Assembly: GCA_934149325.1 (NCBI GenBank)
Contig: CAKPEJ010000010.1
Coordinates: forward strand, 1-40,640
DNA from: an uncultured Bacilli bacterium
GTDB taxonomy: Bacteria; Bacillota_I; Bacilli_A; RF39; UBA660
Reading direction: 5' to 3'
Length of the DNA: 40,640 bases
Shown: positions 24,078 through 32,492 of the stretch, piece by piece
Numbering within the stretch: the stretch's first letter is position 1
Layout: the number at the start of each line of letters is the position of its first letter
The notes under the pieces: generated by a model
Databases searched by the model: none
The model's input: only the letters and a program-made list of their open reading frames with translations
What the model was told of the DNA's origin: nothing
Made by a program: the position numbers and the translations under genes

Positions 24078-27000
24078 TTAAAATAGGCTAAGCTGACTTG
24101 TTTCAGGCATTCCTTCAAAAATACCCATTAATCTCATTTTATCTATAAGAGTACCTGAAACTTTACATCTTATTTGAAATTCTTCAATAGATATAAATGG
24201 TTTCTTTTCTCTTTCATCAACTATATTATTCGCAACTGTATCACCAAGACCTTCTATTGAATTAAAAGGAGGGATAATTTCTGTTTCACTATTAACAGAG
24301 AAAGTTGTTGCTTGACTCTTATATAAATCAACATTTAAGAATTTAATTCCTCTTGCTGTAGCTTCTAAACATAATTGAAGTGATTCATGAACACCATTAT
24401 CTTTATTAGTAGCTTCTCTACCTTTATTATCTATTTCAATTATTTTTTCTTTTATTGCATCATAACCATTTATCATAGAAATAATATCAACATCTGTTGC
24501 TTTACAAGAAAGCCAAGATGCATAGTAATAAACTGGCATATGAACTTTATACCAAGCAATTCTAAATGCACTAATAACATATGCGGCTGCATGAGCTTTA
24601 GGGAACATGTATTTTATTTTATGACATGATTCTATATACCAATCTGCTATTCCAGCTTCTTTTAATGTATTTTCATATTCTACCCATTGATCATGATCTT
24701 TTGGTTTACTAGCCCTTCCTTTACGAACAAATTCCATTATTTTAAATGCTTTTATAGGTTCTAGTCCATTATACATTAGATATACCATTATATCATCACG
24801 ACATCCTATAACTTCTGAAAATGGAACAACTTTATTTTTTATAAGTTCTTGTGCATTTCCAAGCCAAACATCAGTTCCATGAGAAAGTCCTGATATTTTT
24901 ATAAGTTCAGCAAATGTTGTTGGTTTTGTATCTTCTACCATCTGAATCGTAAATTTTGTACCGAATTCTGGTATACCGAGAGTACCTGTTTCACACATAA
25001 TTTGTTCTTTAGTTACTCCTAGTGGTTCAGGTGATAAAAATATTCCCATTGTTTCTTTATCATCTAATGGAACCTTTGATACATCTGTTCCTGTCATATC
25101 TTGAATCATACGAAGTTGTGTAGGGTCTGAGTGACCTAATATGTCAAGTTTTAATACATCATCTTCAATTTTGTGATAGTCAAAGTGCGTTGTTCTCCAT
25201 GCAGAATTTGGATCATCTGCTGGAAATTGGAATGGTGTAAAATCAAATACATCCATATAATCTGGTATAACAACTATTCCACCAGGATGTTGCCCTGTTG
25301 TCCTTTTAACACCAGTACATCCTTTAGCAAGTCTTTCTATTTCAATAGATCTTTTATTTATACCCTTATCTTCAAAATAGCCTCTTGTATAACCATATGC
25401 TGTTTTTTCAGCAACAGTTCCTATTGTTCCTGCTCTATACACATTATCAACACCAAATAATACTTTTGTATATTCATGTGTCGCAGCTTGATTTAAATCT
25501 GAAAAATTTAAATCTATATCTGGTACTTTATCTGCATTAAATCCAAGAAATGTCGCAAATGGAATATCTTGTCCATCTTTTATCATATCTTCTCCACATT
25601 TTGGACATTTTAAATTAGGTAAATCAAATCCACTTGAATATGTAGCACCTAGAGCTTTACCATCTTTTTCAAAGATACTATGTTTACATTTTGGACATCT
25701 ATAATGTGCAGGAAGAGAATTTACTTCTGTTATTCCCATCATTGTTGCGACAAAACTTGAACCTACTGATCCTCTTGATCCAACTAAATATCCATCATTA
25801 TTTGATTTTTTAACAAGTCTTTGAGCAATTAAATAAATTGGATCAAATCCAGCACCAATTACACCACCTAAACTCTTTTTCAATTTTTTCTCAAGATCAT
25901 CACCTGATAATTCTTCTTCACTAGTATCAACCAAATACTTTCTTACTAAATCTTTTACAGCATCAGATCCCTCTATAATTAAATTATGTAACTGTTTAAA
26001 AGATTCATTTTCTCTTTCTTCATCACTTAAATTTTTATCAAGATAATATTTTACACTCGTTAAAACAATATCACCATAAAGCTCAGTTCCAAGTCTTTCT
26101 TCTATATTATGTGGAAGTGGATCACCATACCATTCATTTGCTTTTTCATAAACTAAATCTGTTACAACTCTAGGACAATCTAGATATGTTTTTCCATCAT
26201 CAGCTTTTACTCTTGGTGAAAAAGGAACTCCACCTGTTTGAATTATTACATCAAATATATCTACCATATCTAAAATTTTATTAGGATTTGTTACTACTAT
26301 TTCTTTAGCTTTTTCTTTTCCTAAAAATTCGAAATTTTCAAGCATTTCATTAGTAGTTCTAAAATGTTGTGATGGAATATTTCCACCTTTACTATTTCTT
26401 ATAAGAGGATGTCTTCCTCTACCTGGTACATTTTGATTAATAATAATTTCTCTATAAATTTTATCTTCTTTTCTTAAATGATGAACATCACCTGTTGCTA
26501 CAATTATCTTTCCAGCTTCCTCTGTAACTTTTACAATTTTTTCTATATTTTGAATAAGTTGTGCCTCATTTTCAAAAACACTAGGAACCAAGTGACAATA
26601 TTCATCTACAGGTTGAACCTCAACATAGTCATAGAATTTAATAATATTTGCAAGCTCTTCTTCACTTTTTGTACTAGCTGCTTTAAACACTTCACTTTGG
26701 TAACAGCCACTACCAATTAATAAGCCATCTCTATATTTTTCTATTTCACTTCTAAGTATTCTTGGAGTTTTATATAAATATCTAGTATTTGCATAAGATA
26801 TAATCTTAAAAATGTTTTTAAGCCCCTTTTTATTTAAAGTTAATATATTAATATCGTGAGTTTTACCATATTTATGTATTTCATCTTTTGGAACTAAATT
26901 ATTAAGTTCACTTATTTTTCTAAAATTTTGATCATACATCTTTTTTAACATTTTATGTAATACAAGTGCGGTTCCCTCAGCATCATAATTTGCTCTATGG

Positions 27001-28709
27001 TGAGCATCTTCATCAAAAACAACACCATATCTTTTTGTAATTGCTGATAAACTATGTCTTGCTTCACCAGTATCAAGCGCTCTTGATAATTCTAATGTAT
27101 CTATTACTGGATTTTTAAATTCACCCAAATTATATTTTTGATATGCCATTTCTATGAATGAAACATCGAATTTCGCATTATGCGCAACCATTGGTAAATT
27201 ACCACCTATCCAGTCAATAAACTTTTTAACTGCATCTTCTTCATTCATTTTACCAACAAGCATATCATCTGTTATATGTGTTATTTCAGTAATTTTAGGT
27301 GGAAGTTTTCTTCCTGGATCAATAAGTTCATCAAAAGAATCTATTATTTCACCATTACATATTTTAGCAGCACCAATTTCAATAATTGAGTCTGCACCAC
27401 CTGCATTAAAACCTGTTGTTTCAAGGTCAAATACAACATATGTTGAAGATAAAATATCATCATCAGTTGGTCTTATAACTATATCAACATTGTCATCAAC
27501 CATGACAAGTTCACATCCATATATTACTTTAAATGGTTCTTCTCCATCTGCTAAATCTTTATTCATTCCCCTAACTAAATTAAATGCATTAGGAAAACTT
27601 TGAGCTCCATCATGATCTGTAATTGCAATACCTCTATGTCCCCACTTTTTTGCCTGTTTTATTAAATCTTCAACAGCTACTACACCATCCATCTGACTCA
27701 TTAATGTATGAGTATGAAGTTCTACTCTTTTTTCATCTGATTCATCATTTATTTCAATAAACTTGCTAGGTATTTCCAAAATATTATAAGCATTTAATAC
27801 AAAATCATTTGCAAAATTATCATATTTAACATTACCATTTATTTTATACCATTTATTTTCTTTTATTTCGTCTTTTACTCTATTAAAATCTTCTTCATTT
27901 CTAAAAAATATTTTTGTAAGTAAACTATCACTATTATCTGATACTTTTAGTGTAATAATTTTAAAAGAACTTTTACTAGACTCAAATATATCTATTCCAA
28001 AAACGTAAGCCTCTATTGTTACATTATCCATCTCTCCATTAACACTAGAAACTTCTATTGGATTTCCCATGTTTTCAGTACCTATAATAGCATTACTATC
28101 CCTTACTTTTTTTGTACTTGGCATAGGTCCTTGCGATTTATAACTAGAAGAGGTTTCTTCATGTTTTCTTGGTTGAGTAATTTTTGTCATATCAACTTCT
28201 ATTTTTATCTCATCATCATTTTTTACTTTATGATCTTCTTCGTTTAAAACGACTTTTAAGTTTACATCAAAACCTATTTGTTTAAATTTTTTATTTATCT
28301 TATCTAAATTATTTTTTATTATATTCTCTTGAGCTCTATTATCAGTTGCAATTACAAGTCCATCAGTCGTAAATTTTATTAAATTATCAGAAAATAATGT
28401 TATCATTCCATGACTTAGTCCAATAGAGTTAATAACATATGGATAATAATCATTTATTTTTGAATTTGATACACTTAATGATTTTATAGTATATGTTACT
28501 GAATTTAATTTTTCAAAACCATTTTTGATATTATTATCTAAAAAATCTAACACTTCTATTGGTAATAAAGATGGTGTTTCTATTATAAAATTCCAATTAA
28601 GTTTATCTTTAGATGATATAATTTTTATTATTTTACCATTTTCGAAATATTTGTAAAACTCACTATTTAAATTTATTTTATCTAATAACAACTTTAACTT
28701 ATCATTCAT
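24078..28709 (-). CDS. polC: DNA polymerase III, PolC-type alpha subunit with proofreading exonuclease
   Basis: PolC is the main replicative polymerase of low-GC Gram-positives. Domains in order: an N-terminal region, an OB fold (about residues 225-320), a PHP domain split by the exonuclease (VELHTHTLMSQMDGV near 330 and VATGDVHHL later), the DEDDh exonuclease (YVVFDLETTGFN near 425), then a zinc finger (CPKC...CPKC near 1010-1040). The palm and fingers follow, with PDIDLNFSD as a catalytic acid motif and TGQHPGGIVV. The C terminus ends PETSQLSLF, a beta-clamp-binding peptide. Length 1,543 is slightly more than the B. subtilis protein. An extended -10 promoter and AGGTGGGTG precede ATG 28709, and a terminator follows. 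It is a single-gene unit. Confidence 0.97.
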   Translation of the reverse strand: MNDKLKLLLDKINLNSEFYKYFENGKIIKIISSKDKLNWNFIIETPSLLPIEVLDFLDNNIKNGFEKLNSVTYTIKSLSVSNSKINDYYPYVINSIGLSHGMITLFSDNLIKFTTDGLVIATDNRAQENIIKNNLDKINKKFKQIGFDVNLKVVLNEEDHKVKNDDEIKIEVDMTKITQPRKHEETSSSYKSQGPMPSTKKVRDSNAIIGTENMGNPIEVSSVNGEMDNVTIEAYVFGIDIFESSKSSFKIITLKVSDNSDSLLTKIFFRNEEDFNRVKDEIKENKWYKINGNVKYDNFANDFVLNAYNILEIPSKFIEINDESDEKRVELHTHTLMSQMDGVVAVEDLIKQAKKWGHRGIAITDHDGAQSFPNAFNLVRGMNKDLADGEEPFKVIYGCELVMVDDNVDIVIRPTDDDILSSTYVVFDLETTGFNAGGADSIIEIGAAKICNGEIIDSFDELIDPGRKLPPKITEITHITDDMLVGKMNEEDAVKKFIDWIGGNLPMVAHNAKFDVSFIEMAYQKYNLGEFKNPVIDTLELSRALDTGEARHSLSAITKRYGVVFDEDAHHRANYDAEGTALVLHKMLKKMYDQNFRKISELNNLVPKDEIHKYGKTHDINILTLNKKGLKNIFKIISYANTRYLYKTPRILRSEIEKYRDGLLIGSGCYQSEVFKAASTKSEEELANIIKFYDYVEVQPVDEYCHLVPSVFENEAQLIQNIEKIVKVTEEAGKIIVATGDVHHLRKEDKIYREIIINQNVPGRGRHPLIRNSKGGNIPSQHFRTTNEMLENFEFLGKEKAKEIVVTNPNKILDMVDIFDVIIQTGGVPFSPRVKADDGKTYLDCPRVVTDLVYEKANEWYGDPLPHNIEERLGTELYGDIVLTSVKYYLDKNLSDEERENESFKQLHNLIIEGSDAVKDLVRKYLVDTSEEELSGDDLEKKLKKSLGGVIGAGFDPIYLIAQRLVKKSNNDGYLVGSRGSVGSSFVATMMGITEVNSLPAHYRCPKCKHSIFEKDGKALGATYSSGFDLPNLKCPKCGEDMIKDGQDIPFATFLGFNADKVPDIDLNFSDLNQAATHEYTKVLFGVDNVYRAGTIGTVAEKTAYGYTRGYFEDKGINKRSIEIERLAKGCTGVKRTTGQHPGGIVVIPDYMDVFDFTPFQFPADDPNSAWRTTHFDYHKIEDDVLKLDILGHSDPTQLRMIQDMTGTDVSKVPLDDKETMGIFLSPEPLGVTKEQIMCETGTLGIPEFGTKFTIQMVEDTKPTTFAELIKISGLSHGTDVWLGNAQELIKNKVVPFSEVIGCRDDIMVYLMYNGLEPIKAFKIMEFVRKGRASKPKDHDQWVEYENTLKEAGIADWYIESCHKIKYMFPKAHAAAYVISAFRIAWYKVHMPVYYYASWLSCKATDVDIISMINGYDAIKEKIIEIDNKGREATNKDNGVHESLQLCLEATARGIKFLNVDLYKSQATTFSVNSETEIIPPFNSIEGLGDTVANNIVDEREKKPFISIEEFQIRCKVSGTLIDKMRLMGIFEGMPETSQLSLF

Positions 28710-28749
28710 ATACTACACCCACCTAAATAAACTTACATTATGTAATTAT

Positions 28750-28758
28750 ATTATAACA
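28750..28758 (-). promoter_or_regulatory. Extended -10 promoter of polC
   Basis: The minus strand reads TGTTATAAT about 40 bases before the polC start. The -35 position reads TTCTTT, a weak match. Confidence 0.55.
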
Positions 28759-28788
28759 AGAATTTAAAGAAAAAAGAATAAAATTTAA

Positions 28789-29556
28789 TTAATTTAATGT
28801 TGTTAATTTTCCTAATATATAATTTTCAAGCTTTTCTAGATCTAATTTATCAATTATATTATCACTAACAATATCTCCAGCATATTTTTTATAATCAGTT
28901 ATTTCTTCTTGATTTAATATATGTTTTTTTAGTATTGTCTTATCTGTAATATCTATTCTTCCATCACAATTTATATCACCTTTTAAAATTATTATTGCTT
29001 CATCTAACTTTTCACCATCTACTTCTATTTTTACTATCTCTCCTGTTTTTACTACTTCAGTATCTTCTAATTCCACGTCTTCATTATATATTTTTATAAT
29101 ATTATTATCATTTTTTAATTTTTCCTTTATTTCACCTAGTAAAGTACCTTCATTCATACCTGTTAATATTTTTATATTTTCTTTTTCTTCTACATTATAT
29201 ATATCAGAAGTAATTACATTTAAAACATTATTTTTTTCTTCAATATTATCATCATCTTTTTGGGTATTAATAATTTCTTTTTTACCAGACTCTTCATTGG
29301 TATTACTAACAAATGGTTCTTCACTAATTTTTTCAATATACTTATTATCATCTTCCATAGAGATTACATCATTTACTTCTTTATTTTCTATAGGATTATT
29401 ATTATTATTATTTATCTTTTTTTTAACAATAATATCTTTATTTGTTTTTAAATTCTTTCTTAATGCTTTATTATCTTTTTTATTACAGCTAACTAATATA
29501 ATAATTACTATTATTATAAAAAATATCTTAAATTTTTTCTTTACTTTAAACTTCAT
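28789..29556 (-). CDS. Lipoprotein with a C-terminal dockerin-like domain
   Basis: The N terminus is a lipoprotein signal: basic residues, then IFFIIIVIIILVSC with a lipobox Cys near residue 24. A long acidic, Asn/Lys/Glu-rich low-complexity linker (about 30-115) leads to a beta-rich module (ITSDIYNVEEKENIKIL, MNEGTLLGEIKEKL, TGEIVKIEVDG). The last 65 residues are a dockerin type I pair: GDINCDGRIDITDKTILKKH with a calcium-loop pattern, and a second, weaker repeat AGDIVSDNIIDKLDLEKLEN. Dockerins bind cohesins; no cohesin is seen in this window. It lies downstream of pcrA-galU-ligA, though a hairpin follows ligA. GGAGGG and a TATAAT lie just before ATG 29556. Confidence 0.8.
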   Translation of the reverse strand: MKFKVKKKFKIFFIIIVIIILVSCNKKDNKALRKNLKTNKDIIVKKKINNNNNNPIENKEVNDVISMEDDNKYIEKISEEPFVSNTNEESGKKEIINTQKDDDNIEEKNNVLNVITSDIYNVEEKENIKILTGMNEGTLLGEIKEKLKNDNNIIKIYNEDVELEDTEVVKTGEIVKIEVDGEKLDEAIIILKGDINCDGRIDITDKTILKKHILNQEEITDYKKYAGDIVSDNIIDKLDLEKLENYILGKLTTLN

Positions 29557-29611
29557 AAAACCCTCCTACATATTATATACGCGATAAAGGTTTAAAAACC
29601 CCCTAAAAAAT

Positions 29612-29640
29612 AAAAAAATATTTAAGTTTTCTCCTTAAAT
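29612..29640 (-). terminator. Rho-independent terminator of ligA
   Basis: On the minus strand ATTTAAG pairs with CTTAAAT around a seven-base loop and is followed by an A and seven T. The stem contains the ligA stop codon. Confidence 0.55.
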
Positions 29641-31626
29641 ATCTTCTCTTAACATATTATTTAATTCTTCTTCATTAATTATTTTAATACCTAAGCTAAT
29701 AGCTTTGTCATATTTACTACCAGCTTTTTCGCCTGTTAAAACAAAATCTGTTTTTTTGGTAACAGAACTTGTTACATTTGCACCTTTATTTTCTAATTCT
29801 TCTTTTATTTCATCTCTTGGTCTAGACAAAGTTCCTGTTATTACAAATGTTTTTCCATTTATTTTTTCATTTGTATCATCTATTTGAACACCATTATATT
29901 TCATATTAATATCAAGATCCTTCAAAATTTGTATAAAATCTAGATTACTTTTATTACTAAAATAATCAACAACACTTTTTGCAATTATATCACCAATATC
30001 AGGTATCGATATTAACTCTTCATATGTTGCATTAACTAAATTATCCATATCTTTATAATATTTGGCTAATATCTTAGCTGTTTTCTTTCCAACATATCTT
30101 ATTCCAATACCAAATAATAATCTTTCTAAAGAATTATTTTTACTATTTTCTATAGAAGTTAATAAATTATCTATACTCTTTTCACCAAAACCTTCTAATG
30201 TTTTTAATTCCTCTTTATATTTATAAAGAGTATAAAAATCTTCTATATTATTTAAATAGTTCATGTTATAAAAGTCCTCTATTATCCTATCACCAAATCC
30301 ATCTATATACATTGCATCTCTTGATACAAAATGTATTAAAGATTCTATCTTTCTAGATGGACAGGATTCATTTGGACAAAAATTATTTGCATCTTTTTTT
30401 ATAAGAAGAGTATTACACATAGGACAATTTTCTATCATTTTAAAAGGTACACTATCATCTTTCCTTCTATCTAATTTTACCTCTACAACTTCTGGAATTA
30501 CATCTCCTGCTTTCCTAATAGAAATTACATCTCCAACTCTTACATCTTTATCTATGCAATAATCCTCATTATGTAAAGTTGCTTTAGTAACCACTGATCC
30601 ATCTACATGGACAGGAGAAAAAATTGCATTAGGCGTAATTTTACCAGTTCTACCTACAGTAAATTTTATTTCTTTCAAAGTAGTTAAAACTTCTTCTGCT
30701 GGAAACTTATATGCGATTCCCCATCTTGGTACTCTTGCAGTAAAACCTAATTTTTTTTCATCTTCTAAACTATTAACTTTTAATACAACTCCATCTATGG
30801 CATAAGGTAATTCTTTTCTAATTTTTGATAATGATTCTATATCTGATATTATTTCACCAACTGAAGTTGCCACTGTATTATATTTATAATTAGTTACAAA
30901 ACCTAATTCTCTTAAGAAATTTAAAGATTCTGATTGACTCTTTAATCCATAATCTTCTGGATTTGGTATAAAATATGCCATAAAATCCAAATTTCTCTTT
31001 GCAGTAATTTTGCTATCTAATTGTCTTACAGAGCCTGCTGCAGCATTTCTTGGATTTGCAAATTCATTTTCATTATTTTTTCTTCTTTCAATATTTGCTT
31101 TTTCAAAAGAAGCTTTACTCATATAGATTTCACCACGAACTTCTATATCTATATTTTTTGTAAGTCTAAGTGGTAAAGATTTTATAGTCTTAACATTCAT
31201 AGTTATATCTTCACCAACAAGACCATCACCTCTAGTTGCTCCTCTTACTAAAACACCATTTTTATAAATAAGTGATCCAGAAAGTCCATCCATTTTTGGT
31301 TCTAGAGTATACTCTGGATTTTTTATAACTTTTCTAATTCTTTCATCAAATAATACAATCTCATCTTCATTAAAAATATCATCAAAAGAAAGCATAGGAC
31401 TTTGGTGTGAAACTTTTTCAAACTTATCCACAGCATTTCCTCCAACTCTATTTGTTGGAGAATCTTCTCTTTTATATTCTGGATACTTTTCTTCTAAAGA
31501 CAATAGTTCACTATAATAATCATCATATTCTTGGTCTGTAATTGTTGGATTATCTAAAATATAATACTCATAACTTGCCTGATTTATATAACCAATTAAT
31601 TCATCTATTCTTTCTTTTACATTCAT
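29635..31626 (-). CDS. ligA: NAD-dependent DNA ligase
   Basis: LigA seals nicks with NAD as cofactor. The Ia domain is at the N terminus (YYILDNPTITDQEYDDYYSE), the adenylation site is LEPKMDGLSG with Lys111, and RGDGLVGEDIT is the next nucleotidyltransferase block. The zinc finger is CPMCNTLLIKKDANNFCPNE followed by SCPSR. Helix-hairpin-helix repeats lie near 510-590, and the C-terminal BRCT domain starts NGKTFVITGTLSRPRD. The 663-residue length is normal. It follows galU by seven bases, and pcrA-galU-ligA form one run. The start ATG 31626 has AGGTTTAAT upstream. Confidence 0.97.
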   Translation of the reverse strand: MNVKERIDELIGYINQASYEYYILDNPTITDQEYDDYYSELLSLEEKYPEYKREDSPTNRVGGNAVDKFEKVSHQSPMLSFDDIFNEDEIVLFDERIRKVIKNPEYTLEPKMDGLSGSLIYKNGVLVRGATRGDGLVGEDITMNVKTIKSLPLRLTKNIDIEVRGEIYMSKASFEKANIERRKNNENEFANPRNAAAGSVRQLDSKITAKRNLDFMAYFIPNPEDYGLKSQSESLNFLRELGFVTNYKYNTVATSVGEIISDIESLSKIRKELPYAIDGVVLKVNSLEDEKKLGFTARVPRWGIAYKFPAEEVLTTLKEIKFTVGRTGKITPNAIFSPVHVDGSVVTKATLHNEDYCIDKDVRVGDVISIRKAGDVIPEVVEVKLDRRKDDSVPFKMIENCPMCNTLLIKKDANNFCPNESCPSRKIESLIHFVSRDAMYIDGFGDRIIEDFYNMNYLNNIEDFYTLYKYKEELKTLEGFGEKSIDNLLTSIENSKNNSLERLLFGIGIRYVGKKTAKILAKYYKDMDNLVNATYEELISIPDIGDIIAKSVVDYFSNKSNLDFIQILKDLDINMKYNGVQIDDTNEKINGKTFVITGTLSRPRDEIKEELENKGANVTSSVTKKTDFVLTGEKAGSKYDKAISLGIKIINEEELNNMLREDI

Positions 31627-31633
31627 ATTAAAC

Positions 31634-32491
31634 CTACCTTTTTAATGTTTTTATATATGCGTCTACTTCTTTCTTTAAATCCTCTCTATCAAGCGCAAAT
31701 TCTATATTTGCTTTTAAATATCCTATTTGACTTCCTATATCAAAATATTTTCCATCAAAATTACATGCATAAAAATCTTGAGACTTCATTAGTGCTTTCA
31801 TTCCGTCTACAAATTGATATTCATTACCTATTCCTCTTTTTAATTTATCAAGTTCGTCAAATATTTCAGGTTTAACAATATATCTACCTAGTCCTGCATG
31901 ATTACTTGGTGCATCCTCGACACTTGGTTTTTCAATTATATTTTTTATTTTTTCAGAATTATTTTCATACTCAATAATTCCATATTTATATACAAGCTTA
32001 GGATCTACTTCCTGCACACCTATAACATTACAATCATATTTTTCATAAACATCTATTAATTGCTTCAATACTGGAACATCTGATTTCATTAAATCATCAC
32101 CAAACATTACTGCGAATGGTTCATCACCAACAAAAGATCTTGCTAAATTAATAGCATGTCCACTTCCATTTGGCTCACCTTGTCTTATATATGTAAATTT
32201 TGCCAAAGATGATATATTTTTAACAGTTTCAAGCTTATCTAACTTTCCACTTTCTTTTAATCTACTCTCAAGTTCATAACTTTTATCAAAATGATCTAAT
32301 ACTGAATTTTTGTATGGACTAGTTATAAATAAAATTTCTTCTATTCCACTTTGAGTAGCTTCTTCAACAATATATTGTAAAGTTGGCTTATCAATTATTG
32401 GAAGCATTTCCTTTGGAGTTGCTTTTGTTGCTGGTAAAAATCTTGTTCCCATTCCAGCTACTGGGATTACACATTTTCTTATTTTTTTCAT
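31634..32491 (-). CDS. galU: UTP-glucose-1-phosphate uridylyltransferase
   Basis: GalU makes UDP-glucose from UTP and glucose-1-phosphate for glycolipid, polysaccharide and wall-polymer synthesis. The nucleotide-binding signature is PVAGMGTRFLPATKATPKEM at residues 10-29, followed by LPIIDKP and the QYIVEEA block. VMFGDDLM near 125 carries the metal Asp, and GLGRYIV and EYQFVDGMK are substrate-binding segments. The 285-residue length is normal. It lies between pcrA and ligA, which are adjacent in many Firmicutes, with one or a few bases on each side. The start ATG 32491 is near the pcrA stop, so translation is probably coupled. Confidence 0.95.
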   Translation of the reverse strand: MKKIRKCVIPVAGMGTRFLPATKATPKEMLPIIDKPTLQYIVEEATQSGIEEILFITSPYKNSVLDHFDKSYELESRLKESGKLDKLETVKNISSLAKFTYIRQGEPNGSGHAINLARSFVGDEPFAVMFGDDLMKSDVPVLKQLIDVYEKYDCNVIGVQEVDPKLVYKYGIIEYENNSEKIKNIIEKPSVEDAPSNHAGLGRYIVKPEIFDELDKLKRGIGNEYQFVDGMKALMKSQDFYACNFDGKYFDIGSQIGYLKANIEFALDREDLKKEVDAYIKTLKR

Positions 32492-32492
32492 A

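Noticed and set aside
27154..27603. 149-codon open frame on the plus strand
   Set aside because: It is antisense to the PHP/exonuclease region of polC, has no ribosome-binding site and reads as low-complexity Ser/Ile-rich sequence.
29260..29587. Two plus-strand hydrophobic open frames opposite the dockerin lipoprotein
   Set aside because: They mirror the Asn/Lys-rich low-complexity linker and the signal peptide of the minus-strand gene and lack start signals.
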